From: Candidatus Thiodubiliella sp. | GTDB taxonomy: Bacteria; Pseudomonadota; Gammaproteobacteria; PS1; Pseudothioglobaceae | Assembly (NCBI GenBank): GCA_029237605.1 | Contig: JAQRGB010000001.1 | Location: 1 to 64,000, forward strand | DNA length: 64,000 nucleotides | Direction of reading: 5' to 3' | Shown here: positions 27,592-37,662 of the stretch, in pieces | Position numbering within the stretch: position 1 is the first letter of the stretch | Layout: every line of letters begins with the position of its first letter | Position numbers and translations under genes: made by a program | Notes under the pieces: generated by a model | What the model saw: only the letters and a program-made list of their open reading frames with translations | The model's database searches: none | What the model was told of the DNA's origin: nothing

Positions 27592-28618
27592 TGGTCTTGT
27601 TTGAATTCTAAAGATACTTGTGTCGCTATTTTTTCAGTAATTTTAGCTTGCGCTTCAAAATAAGCCTCTTTTATTGCTTGAAGGAATGAGTCAGCATCAG
27701 CTCCACCATGACTTTTAATCACGATGCCACGTAACCCTAGTAGGCTAGCACCGTTATATTTATCAGGATTTAAGCTAGCTTTAAAATCTTTTAAAACAGG
27801 TTTAGCAATTAGTGCAATTATTTTAGTAAAAATGTTCTTGGCAAAGGCTTGTTTAAGGTAATGCCCCATCATTAACGCCACACCTTCACTAGCTTTAAGT
27901 GCAATATTACCTTCAAATCCATCAAGTCGGATCGTAGCCATGTCGTTCTGTGAGCCAAGGAGTTATCATCACCTTCGATAAATCCAACATAATTTAGATT
28001 TGAGTTTTTTAATAGTTCAGAAGTTTTTTTGGTATTATCACTGCCTTTCATTTCTTCTTCACCAATATTTAGCAACCCAACTGTTGGAGAATTAATATTT
28101 TCAGTGTATTTAACGGTAATAGATCCCATAGTAGCAAATTCAACTAAGGATTTTGGTTTGGAATCAACATTTGCACCTAAGTCAAGCATATGTGTATATC
28201 CATACATAGTCGGCATACGGCCCATAATAGCTGGACGGTCAATACCCTCAATGGTTTTAAGTACAAAGCGAGAAATTGCCATTAATGCACCTGTATTGCC
28301 AGCACTAACGCAGGCATTAACAGTATTGTCTTTAACTAAATTAATAGCAACACGCATAGAAGCATCTTTCTTTTTACGTAACGCACTTGATGGTGATTCG
28401 TCCATAGCAATAATTTCACTAGCATGTACAATACTAAAGCGTTTGCTAAATTTTTGACTAGAATGATGTTTATTTAGTTCTGTTTGAATACTAAACTTAT
28501 CACCTACAAAAACCAATTCTAAATCTGAAAATATATCTAAAGCTTTGATACCTGCTACAATAGTTATAGATATCCCATAATCACCACCTGATGCATCAAT
28601 CGATACCTTTATCGCCAT
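27588..28618 (-). CDS. plsX: Phosphate acyltransferase PlsX, split by an adapter
   Basis: Makes acyl-phosphate from acyl-ACP for phospholipid synthesis. The N-terminal part starts MAIKVSIDASGGDYG at 28618 and runs through ACVSAGNTGALMA, RPAIMGRMP and VGLLNIGEEEMKG to YVGFIEGDD. An adapter (27924-27964) replaces about ten residues, then the C-terminal part continues DGFEGNIALKASEGV and NPDKYNGASLLGLRG to 27588. The two naive frames are 248 and 117 aa, each with translated adapter (MATIRL). Corrected length, about 340 aa, fits. Confidence 0.92.
27924..27964 (+). other. Sequencing-adapter remnant (adapter 2, 41 nt) in plsX
   Basis: Adapter 2 lacking its last base, inside plsX on the opposite strand, between codons for EGDD and DGFEGN. 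Confidence 0.95.
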
Positions 28619-28646
28619 AATGAATTAAGAACTCTAGTTATAGTCT

Positions 28647-28844
28647 TTAAGTTTCTACTTCTGGAATATCTTCTATTGTATTGACAACTTTCTTGCCACG
28701 ATAGTAACCGTCAGCAGTTACATGGTGACGTAAGTGAACTTCGCCAGTTTCTTGGTCTTCAGATAAAGCTGGATTTGTCAATGCATTATGCGCACGACGC
28801 ATACCTCTCTTTGATGGGGTTTTTCTACTTTTTTGAACGGCCAT
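28647..28844 (-). CDS. rpmF: 50S ribosomal protein L32
   Basis: 65-aa ribosomal protein beginning [17 protein letters not shown], the invariant L32 start, then [16 protein letters not shown]. The four zinc-binding cysteines found in some L32 proteins are absent, as in enterobacteria. It lies between yceD and plsX, the conserved order. Confidence 0.97.
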   Translation of the reverse strand: MAVQKSRKTPSKRGMRRAHNALTNPALSEDQETGEVHLRHHVTADGYYRGKKVVNTIEDIPEVET

Positions 28845-28855
28845 TTTATTACTCC

Positions 28856-29356
28856 TTAGTTATTTTTTAATTGCTCTAATATTGCAAAAGGGTTTTTATA
28901 TTTTTGCTTGATTATTGGCTGCGTGTCTTGATATGATGCACATTCATAATCATGCATTGGCATCATTGGAATAGATATTAACACCTCATCCGTTATAAAT
29001 TCAATTGTTGAAAATTCATCGTCAGCATTTATAATAACCTCAAAATTAGAGTCGATCTCCTCTCCTTGTTGTTCGTTCTTCACAAAAGCAAGTTGAAACT
29101 TAGGCTCTAAATAAAGCTTAACTTCGCCTAAGCATCGTTGACAGTTAAGCATCAAATCTAGTTTAATATCACCTTTTATACAAGGAATTTTACCATATTC
29201 AAGATTAAATCTAAGATTAACATCAACTGTTGAATCTTGGTTGTTGGCTAAATTTTTAATTCTGGGAAAATTTTTTACCTTGTAGGTTTGCGAGAATATT
29301 AATGATCTAGATGCAAACTTAAAAAGCTTAATTTGTTCTGGTATTCCTTGCTTCAT
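28856..29356 (-). CDS. yceD: YceD family protein (DUF177)
   Basis: 166-aa protein upstream of rpmF. The DUF177 core is visible as [18 protein letters not shown], with the conserved CxxC, and an acidic region near the C-terminus. The family is linked to 23S rRNA accumulation and ribosome assembly, and its gene is almost always next to rpmF. There is a 45-nt gap to rlmB downstream on the same strand. Confidence 0.88.
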   Translation of the reverse strand: MKQGIPEQIKLFKFASRSLIFSQTYKVKNFPRIKNLANNQDSTVDVNLRFNLEYGKIPCIKGDIKLDLMLNCQRCLGEVKLYLEPKFQLAFVKNEQQGEEIDSNFEVIINADDEFSTIEFITDEVLISIPMMPMHDYECASYQDTQPIIKQKYKNPFAILEQLKNN

Positions 29357-29401
29357 TACAAAAATCTAAATAATTTTACCAAAAAAAGTACTTTTAGGAA
29401 A

Positions 29402-30139
29402 TTAATTTAATCGTTGTCTACTCGCTTCGAATAATGTAATACCTGTAGCAACTGAAACGTTTAAACTTTCTACATTGCCTTGCATTGGAATCATAGCCAG
29501 TTGATCACAGTGTTTCTTAGTAAGAGAGCGCAATCCAGACCCTTCAGAACCCATAATAATAGCACTAGATGTGGTTAAATCTATTTGATAGAGTGATATA
29601 TTGGTTGAACAATCTAAGCCAACCACCCATATGTTTTCTTTTTTTAATGCTTTAATTGTGCGCGCTAAATTAGTTACTGAGAATATTTTAAGCTGATTAA
29701 GTGCACCTGCTGAGGTTTTGTACGTTAAGGCATTAATTGGCGCTGATCCGTCTTTGTTGATTACCACACAATCCACACCTGCAGCATTCGCGCTACGCAG
29801 ACAAGCACCTAAATTTCTTGGGTCTTGTATTGAGTCTAGGATAAGTATTAAGACTGTTTTTTCAAGTTTAGAAATATATTGTATTAAGCTATCTTGATTT
29901 GGCATGATAGGCAACAATATTTCAGCAGCAATTCCTTGGTGTGTTTGGTGTTTGGTGAATTTGTCTAACTGTTGCTTTGTTGATCGTTGTGTTTTGACGT
30001 TTAATTTATTAAGTTGTATAATGTTGAGACGCTTGTCGTTGCGATTGTCCAATGCATAGGCTTTAATCAAACATTCTGGGTTTGTATCTAGTTGTGCTTG
30101 AATTGCATGAAACCCAAATATAATGATGGATTTAGACAT
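29402..30139 (-). CDS. rlmB: 23S rRNA 2'-O-methyltransferase RlmB (SpoU family)
   Basis: Methylates a guanosine (G2251 in E. coli) in the 23S rRNA peptidyl-transferase region. It has an N-terminal L30e-like domain (IFGFHAIQAQL) and SPOUT motifs: ILDSIQDPRNLGACLRSANA (motif 1), VGLDCSTN, IIMGSEGSGLR (motif 2) and IPMQGNVESLNVSVATGI (motif 3). I chose ATG 30139 (MSKSIIIFG); an upstream start at 30163 would overlap surA. rlmB is usually beside rnr, which here lies 7.5 kb away on the other strand. Confidence 0.93.
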   Translation of the reverse strand: MSKSIIIFGFHAIQAQLDTNPECLIKAYALDNRNDKRLNIIQLNKLNVKTQRSTKQQLDKFTKHQTHQGIAAEILLPIMPNQDSLIQYISKLEKTVLILILDSIQDPRNLGACLRSANAAGVDCVVINKDGSAPINALTYKTSAGALNQLKIFSVTNLARTIKALKKENIWVVGLDCSTNISLYQIDLTTSSAIIMGSEGSGLRSLTKKHCDQLAMIPMQGNVESLNVSVATGITLFEASRQRLN

Positions 30140-30146
30140 AATAATG

Positions 30147-31022
30147 CTATAGTTTATTCTCAAAAATATCTATATAAACCTCTTTTGTATGCAATGTTTT
30201 TACCCATGCCTGAAAAAAAGCATTGCGTTTAGCTTGAAACAATTGCTTCTTAATGTTTGATATATGTATATCAATTTCTCGCTCAGCGAAAACCTCAATA
30301 ATTCGCCAATTTTGTTCTATTTTAAAAGGCATAGACACTTCATTTAACTTTAAACCTAACAGTTGTTGTTGAAATAAATCAGGTAGTTTATTTTTTTCTA
30401 GCCAAATAGATTTTATTATAGGATCTTTAGAATATTGTCTAGCAAGATCTGTAAATGAAGCACCATTTTTAATCTGCTTGCTTATTTTTGTGATATGCTC
30501 TTTAATTAATTGAGGTGAGGAATGTATTTCATTAATAGTATTTATTATAATTTGCGCTACTTTAATTTGTTTAACAACGTTATTTTTATCAACTGGATCT
30601 ATAGCTAGAATTTCATCAATTTCTGCCTGTGTTATTGTAATATCAGCTTGTTGTAAGACAAGTTTTTGTAAGTCTTTAAAGGAAATATCTTGATATATAC
30701 GCTCAACAATTTCATCAAAATCATTATTAGACTGTAATTGTTCTAAGGTTAAATTATTTTGCTTAGCAATATTAACTAATATCTCGTTAATAACCTCAGG
30801 TTTTGGCTCAATGTTCAGCTCTTGTATTTTTTCTTTTTGTAGGGCTATATCAATTTGCTGGTTAATAAGTGCCAGTTTTTGTTCTTTGGTGGTGTTTTTA
30901 CTAACTTGGTCTTTAATGCTGTCATAAGTAATAACAGTATCGTTAACAATAGCAATGATACTGTTAGACTCAGATAGAGCATTAAGCGAACAAACAAAAA
31001 CAAAAGTGAATAAATATTTCAT
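30147..31022 (-). CDS. surA: Periplasmic chaperone / peptidyl-prolyl isomerase SurA (single-domain form)
   Basis: Helps fold outer-membrane proteins, especially LptD. It has an N-terminal signal peptide MKYLFTFVFVCSLNALS, a SurA N-terminal chaperone domain (IIAIVNDTVITYD) and one parvulin domain including FTDLARQYSKDP and LPDLFQQQLLGLKLNEVS. At 291 aa it is much shorter than E. coli SurA (428 aa, two parvulin domains). It lies 11 nt after lptD, the conserved lptD-surA order. Confidence 0.88.
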   Translation of the reverse strand: MKYLFTFVFVCSLNALSESNSIIAIVNDTVITYDSIKDQVSKNTTKEQKLALINQQIDIALQKEKIQELNIEPKPEVINEILVNIAKQNNLTLEQLQSNNDFDEIVERIYQDISFKDLQKLVLQQADITITQAEIDEILAIDPVDKNNVVKQIKVAQIIINTINEIHSSPQLIKEHITKISKQIKNGASFTDLARQYSKDPIIKSIWLEKNKLPDLFQQQLLGLKLNEVSMPFKIEQNWRIIEVFAEREIDIHISNIKKQLFQAKRNAFFQAWVKTLHTKEVYIDIFENKL

Positions 31023-31033
31023 TATAATCTTTA

Positions 31034-33193
31034 TTATCCTAAGTTACCTAAGTAGTTTGGTATGTCTTTTTCTAGTTGCATCGACAGACTAGAGTTGCTT
31101 GAAGCTAATCCTTTAAGTATAAACTCAAATTTCATAATATTGTCAAATTTATTCTCATCCGTAATTTCTTTAAGTTGTGCGATGCGTATCGCCCAACAAC
31201 AAGACTCATAAGCAGCACCAATGGTTTCTTTTCTGTTGATAGAATCGCTTAACGAACGGCTAATTCCAGAAAATACATGCACTTTTTGTGTTATTGGGTA
31301 GGCGGTATACAAACCTGCTGATTTTTGCTCACCATCGTCACTGTGTGTTAGTGTAATAAACTTTCTAGATCCATATACAAGTCGGATCGTAGCCATGTCG
31401 TTCTGTGAGCCAAGGACTTCATTAATCTGCGTGTCATATTCTAGCAGATTATTAAAGGTGAACTTACTTATTGTAAGATCAGCTCCAGTAATAATATTTG
31501 AATAATTTTTGTCATCTTTTTTGTCTATATAGTATGCTTGGGCAATTTTTAGTGTCAAATAAGTTTCACCTGTTTTTTGATCAATGAAGTCAGATTCAAG
31601 CCCAAAGGTGATATCATTAGTTTTGCTAATCCTATCAAGGCCTGTATATTTTTTACCTGAGAATAAATTTTCATAAGTGTTATTAATTTTTTCAGAATCA
31701 AAGATTGGCAATGTACTTTGATTTTTATATGGAGTATAGTTGTAAGACAATCTTGGGATTAATGTTTGTGTTAAATCTTTGTTAAATAAATTAGTATCTC
31801 TTTCAAAAAATAACTTAGAGTCAATTCCTAAACTATAAATAGAACGATCTAGCTCCATTTTATCATCCATTGTATATTTTGTTTTAGAGATTTCAAGTTT
31901 AGGCTGTAGTAAATAAGCATTAGTTTTAATGTTACGAGTAAATATTGCTTGAGCATGAGTACGAACACCTGTTTCATTTGAACCTTTGTCTTTATGTTTA
32001 AACCTGGTATTAGTGACAGAAAAATTAACCTCTCTACCATTTAAGCCTTCTACTTTTTTATTAATGTAAATCTCAGGCGTACGTGTGTATTCCTCATCAT
32101 CATTATTACCAACTAATTGTTCACTTTCAGCAAACATTGAGATGTCAACGTTTCTTTCTTTGTTTTTATAAAATAAATTAATAGAAGATGTTAATGAAGT
32201 TTTGTCAGTATCGTTATGTGAAATTTCTTTAAAGTATTGCTTGTCTGATACGCGTTTATTGATAACATTTAATTTTGTTCTATTGTTCAAAGATAAGTCT
32301 AATTTTGAGTCAACATACCAGCGACTCTTTTTACTTATTTCATCTTGATCAAGATAATGGCCTTCTATTTTAATTCGTCCGTTATTAAGTAATTGACGAT
32401 ATTTACCTTCAATAACCTCACCTCGAGTAGAAACGTGGTTTAGCGTTAACAATAAATCACGATCAAGCCCTATGTTGAAGTAGTAAGGGATGCGAATTTG
32501 ATACCCATTTTTATCATCACTAGAATTATTAAAAGTAGTAAGTGTTGGCACCAAAAAGCCTGAGCTCCTACCTTTTAATTTCCATTCGTAATATGGATAA
32601 TAAAAAATTGGTATACCCATTAATTCAACTGTTACATTTTCAGCAACACCTTTATTGGCTTTGGAATTAAGCATCATTTTAGAGGCTTTAATTACCCAAT
32701 CATTGTTACCAACTGGACATAAAGTATAGGAAACTGAATCAAAGGTTTGTTTGTTTCCATCGCTTACTATCTTTTGCGCATGACCATTAATTTTATTTCC
32801 TGAGTAATGGAATTTTACTTGTTCAAATAGAGTGTGTATTTCTGAGCCTTTCTTTTTTACAACTGCTTTATTACCCATTAACATTATATTGTTACTTTGG
32901 AACTTAATGTTGTTATTTGCCTTTGAAGTCCTAGTGGATTTTTGTAAGTTTATTTTATCCGCTGCTAAATAGTATTCTGCTGAATTAATAGAAGCATTGC
33001 CCGTTAACAAATAACCACCATCGGTAACTTCACTTTGGTCTGCAGTAATATCTAAGTTTTCAGTATCTTTAGAAAGAATTTGCTTGGGAAAAAGTAATGA
33101 CGATTTATCGCAACCAATAATATAATCCAGCCCTTGCGCACTAACAATACCTGATAACAAAATAATAGTGAAAAGGGTGAGATTTCTTCTCAT
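31034..33193 (-). CDS. lptD: LPS-assembly outer-membrane protein LptD
   Basis: Outer-membrane beta-barrel that inserts LPS. From ATG 33193 (the frame opens at TTG 33199) it has a signal peptide MRRNLTLFTIILLSGIVSAQG, an OstA-like N-terminal domain (ITADQSEVTDGGYLLTGNAS), a PYYEWKLKGRSSGFLVP stretch typical of LptD, and a long C-terminal barrel. An adapter (31379-31416) is translated in frame as [12 protein letters not shown] near residue 605, so that strand is artificial. 720 aa is in the family range. AGGG precedes the ATG. Confidence 0.92.
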   Translation of the reverse strand: MRRNLTLFTIILLSGIVSAQGLDYIIGCDKSSLLFPKQILSKDTENLDITADQSEVTDGGYLLTGNASINSAEYYLAADKINLQKSTRTSKANNNIKFQSNNIMLMGNKAVVKKKGSEIHTLFEQVKFHYSGNKINGHAQKIVSDGNKQTFDSVSYTLCPVGNNDWVIKASKMMLNSKANKGVAENVTVELMGIPIFYYPYYEWKLKGRSSGFLVPTLTTFNNSSDDKNGYQIRIPYYFNIGLDRDLLLTLNHVSTRGEVIEGKYRQLLNNGRIKIEGHYLDQDEISKKSRWYVDSKLDLSLNNRTKLNVINKRVSDKQYFKEISHNDTDKTSLTSSINLFYKNKERNVDISMFAESEQLVGNNDDEEYTRTPEIYINKKVEGLNGREVNFSVTNTRFKHKDKGSNETGVRTHAQAIFTRNIKTNAYLLQPKLEISKTKYTMDDKMELDRSIYSLGIDSKLFFERDTNLFNKDLTQTLIPRLSYNYTPYKNQSTLPIFDSEKINNTYENLFSGKKYTGLDRISKTNDITFGLESDFIDQKTGETYLTLKIAQAYYIDKKDDKNYSNIITGADLTISKFTFNNLLEYDTQINEVLGSQNDMATIRLVYGSRKFITLTHSDDGEQKSAGLYTAYPITQKVHVFSGISRSLSDSINRKETIGAAYESCCWAIRIAQLKEITDENKFDNIMKFEFILKGLASSNSSLSMQLEKDIPNYLGNLG
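31379..31416 (+). other. Sequencing-adapter remnant (adapter 2, 38 nt) in lptD
   Basis: First 38 nt of adapter 2, on the strand opposite lptD. It keeps the lptD frame but corrupts about 13 residues of the barrel. Confidence 0.95.
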
Positions 33194-33353
33194 AGCCAAC
33201 CCTATGTTTGATTTAATAATACAAAGTAGAATTTTAACATTAATCTGACTCAGATATTATAATTATGTTTTGATGATTTTTAATAAAACTATGAGTTTTA
33301 TAACGTAAAATGACTTAAATTTTATAATAATTGAATACTAAGGAGTAATTTTA

Positions 33354-34508
33354 ATGACTGATAACAAGCAAAACCCTTGGGGTGGCAATAACCAAATGCC
33401 GCCAGAGTTAGATGATGTAATTAAAGATTTTAAAAATAAATTTGATAATATTTTTGGTAGAACGTCGCCAAAGTCTGGTATGCCTATATCCTCCAAAACA
33501 AGTGGTCTAAAATACTTATTTATATTAGCTTTATTGGCCTGGTTTTTGTCAGGTATTTATATTATTGACCCTGCTGAAAAAGGTGTGGTGTTGCGTTTTG
33601 GTGCATTTCAGGAAGAAACTTCTCAAGGCCCACATTGGCATCTGCCATATCCAATTGAAAGTCTAAATCGTGTTAATGTTGAACAAATTAGAACGGTACA
33701 AATTGGTTATAGAGACGCTGCTAGGAATCGTCGTGGAGGCAATGTGTCGTCTGAATCAATAATGTTAACTAAAGACGAAAATATGATTGATGCTAAGTTT
33801 GCGGTGCAATATAAGATTAATGATGTGCAATCTTATTTATTTAATGTTGCCAATCCCGATACAACTTTGCGTAATGCAGTTGAAAGTGCGATTCGTCAAG
33901 TGGTAGGTAAAAATTCTATGGATTATATTTTGACAGAAGGTCGTGTGGCAATTTCTGACAACGTTAAAGATAAATCTCAAGAGTTGCTTGATGCATATAA
34001 AGTTGGTTTGTTAATTACTACCGTTAATATGCAAGATGCACAACCACCAGAGCAAGTACAATCGGCATTTTCTGATGCGGTAAAAGCACGTGAGGATAAA
34101 CAGCGTTTGATTAACGAAGCACAAACTTACGCAAATGATATTTTGCCAAAATCTCGTGGTAAGTCAGTGCGTATGGTTGAAGAAGCAAGAGCTTATAAAT
34201 CAAAAGTTGTATCTAAATCTGAAGGTGAGGCGGCGCGCTTTAATCAGATTTTATCTGAATACAAGAAAGCACCTAAAGTGACTAAAGAGCGTTTATATCG
34301 TGAAACTATGGAAGAAGTATTGGCGAATACCAGCAAGGTAGTAGTTGATTCAAAAGCCAATAGTATGATGTATTTACCTATGGATAAATTACTTGATAAT
34401 AGTAGAATGAGTACTAAAGCAGTTGCTGAAGGTGTGCCGCCAATAGAAAAAGTTAAGCAAAGAGGTGGTGGTTTCAGAAATGTGTTTCGTAACAGAGAGG
34501 TAAGATAA
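33354..34508 (+). CDS. hflK: FtsH protease modulator HflK
   Basis: SPFH/band-7 membrane protein that forms a complex with HflC and controls FtsH. A Gly/Asn/Pro-rich N-terminus (NPWGGNNQMPPELDD) precedes one membrane helix, YLFILALLAWFLSGIYII near residues 50-67. The SPFH domain follows with EKGVVLRFGAF and later the EARAYKSKVVSKSEGEAARF helix. 384 aa. It overlaps hflC by 1 nt (TAATG). The frame is intact. Confidence 0.95.
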   Translation: MTDNKQNPWGGNNQMPPELDDVIKDFKNKFDNIFGRTSPKSGMPISSKTSGLKYLFILALLAWFLSGIYIIDPAEKGVVLRFGAFQEETSQGPHWHLPYPIESLNRVNVEQIRTVQIGYRDAARNRRGGNVSSESIMLTKDENMIDAKFAVQYKINDVQSYLFNVANPDTTLRNAVESAIRQVVGKNSMDYILTEGRVAISDNVKDKSQELLDAYKVGLLITTVNMQDAQPPEQVQSAFSDAVKAREDKQRLINEAQTYANDILPKSRGKSVRMVEEARAYKSKVVSKSEGEAARFNQILSEYKKAPKVTKERLYRETMEEVLANTSKVVVDSKANSMMYLPMDKLLDNSRMSTKAVAEGVPPIEKVKQRGGGFRNVFRNREVR

Positions 34509-35373
34509 TGAAAAAAATTGCAATTATATTATTGGTAGTTATATTTTTTATTGGTGGGTCGGCGTTATACACGGTTAGTGAAACACAGACAGCACTTAAA
34601 TTACGCTTAGGTAAAATCATTGCCGTTGATAACAAGCCTGGTCTTAAGTTTAAAACTCCATTTGTTAACAATATAGTGAAGTTTGACAATCGTATCCAAA
34701 CCCTTGATGCTCCTGCAGAGAGATTTTTAACAGGTGAAAAAAAGAATGTTATTGTTGATTCTTATGTAAAATGGCGCATTGCTGATACAGAGCAGTTCTA
34801 TAAATCAACAGGTGGCAATATGGCAAGAACTAACAATCGTCTTGCACAAATTATCAAAACAGGTCTTAAGAGTGAATTTTCTAAACGTACTATTGCTGAT
34901 GTAGTCTCTGGAGAGCGTAGCGTGATTATGAGAAATATCACACGATTAGCAAAAAAGATATTAATGAGTTTGGCATTGAGATTATCGATGTACGCATTAA
35001 ACGTATTGATTTGTCTCAAGAAGTATCAAACTCTGTTTATCGTCGTATGCAGGCAGAGCGTCAGCGTGTTGCAAAGGAATTCAGATCAAGAGGTGCAGAA
35101 GAAGCAGAGATCATCCGCGCTGCAGCTGATAAAAAACGTACTATTATTTTGGCTAATGCTTACCGAGACTCTGAAAAGATTCGAGGCGAAGGTGATGCAG
35201 TTTCTGCAAATAATTACGCTAAATCTTATAATAATGATGCAAAGTTTTATTCATTTTATCGCTCGTTAGAGTCTTATAAGAAGTCATTTTCAGGTCAAAA
35301 CAATATTATGGTATTGAATCCGAATACTGAGTTTTTCCGTTATTTCAATCCGATAATTAAAAAAACTGATTAA
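34508..35373 (+). CDS. hflC: FtsH protease modulator HflC, frameshifted at an A6 run
   Basis: Partner of HflK. One N-terminal helix (IAIILLVVIFFIGGSALY) is followed by SPFH sequence SETQTALKLRLGKI and DSYVKWRIADTEQFY. At an A6 run (34951-34956) the frame is lost. With A7 it reads LAKKDINEFGIEIIDVRIKRI, a very conserved HflC stretch, and continues SVYRRMQAERQRVAKEFRSRG to the end at 35373. As given, the first piece ends at 35269 and the second begins at 35011. Corrected length is about 288 aa. Confidence 0.93.
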
Positions 35374-35376
35374 ATT

Positions 35377-36330
35377 ATGAACACTTGGCAACTCCCAGAA
35401 GGTGTCGATGAATTGATCGGTGATAGGGCGTTAGTGTTTGAGTGCGTGCGTAGACAACTTATTGATTTGTATACTGAAAAAGGCTTTGGTTTAGTAATTC
35501 CACCAATGGTGGAAAATATTGAGACTTTATTATTGACCAGTGAATCAATTGATAAGAAGACTTTTAAATTTTTAGATCCAGATAGCGGCAAGATGTTAGG
35601 GGTGCATGCTGATATTACACCACAAATTGCGCGTATTGATGCCAAACAAGATAGTGATAAAGTGATAAAGTATTGTTATGTTAATGCGATTTTACAAACT
35701 AAGGCAGATGATTTTTATACATCTCGCTCACCTATTCAAGCTGGTGCAGAGTTATACGGTTCCAATAGTGTTGATTCTGATATTGAGATAATTGTATTAA
35801 TGCTTGATAGCTTAAAGTTGCTTTCTATTGAGCCGATTGTGCTTAGTTTAGGCAATGTAGCTATATTTAATGCTTTAATTGCAGAAGAAACATTGAGTGA
35901 CGATCAAGCATTATTGCTCAGAGAAATATTTATTAAACGATCCACACCAGACTTAGTGAAATTTTTGAGTAATAATGCACTTAATAATACGAATAAATTT
36001 AGTGCATTAATGAAATTAGAGGGTGATGTTAGTGTATTAGATGAAGCTCTAACCATATTTAACGATATACCTAAGGCAAAATTAGCAATTCAAGATTTGG
36101 TAAAAATTAACGCATATTTAAGCAGCACAACAGATGTTCAAATTGTGATTGACCTTGCTGAACTTAAGGTTTATGAATATCACACAGGCATTGTGTTCTC
36201 TGCTTATAATGAAAATTACTCTAAAGCTTTGTCACAAGGAGGTCGTTACAATGGTTTAAGTGCGTTGTTTGGGCGTAAACAAAGGGCAGCAACAGGTTTT
36301 TCATTCGATTTAAAATTTTTAACACATTAA
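35377..36330 (+). CDS. hisZ: ATP phosphoribosyltransferase regulatory subunit HisZ
   Basis: Class II tRNA-synthetase-like paralogue of HisRS that lacks aminoacylation and activates the short HisG. It starts WQLPEGVDELIGD at residue 3 and shows VIPPMVENIETLL, VHADITPQIARIDA and the C-terminal GGRYNGLSALFGR. 317 aa is somewhat short, with the tail ending at TGFSFDLKFL. The hflC-hisZ-purA order is common in beta- and gammaproteobacteria. Its presence implies a short-form hisG elsewhere. Confidence 0.92.
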   Translation: MNTWQLPEGVDELIGDRALVFECVRRQLIDLYTEKGFGLVIPPMVENIETLLLTSESIDKKTFKFLDPDSGKMLGVHADITPQIARIDAKQDSDKVIKYCYVNAILQTKADDFYTSRSPIQAGAELYGSNSVDSDIEIIVLMLDSLKLLSIEPIVLSLGNVAIFNALIAEETLSDDQALLLREIFIKRSTPDLVKFLSNNALNNTNKFSALMKLEGDVSVLDEALTIFNDIPKAKLAIQDLVKINAYLSSTTDVQIVIDLAELKVYEYHTGIVFSAYNENYSKALSQGGRYNGLSALFGRKQRAATGFSFDLKFLTH

Positions 36331-37659
<1,329 letters not shown>

Positions 37660-37662
37660 TAT

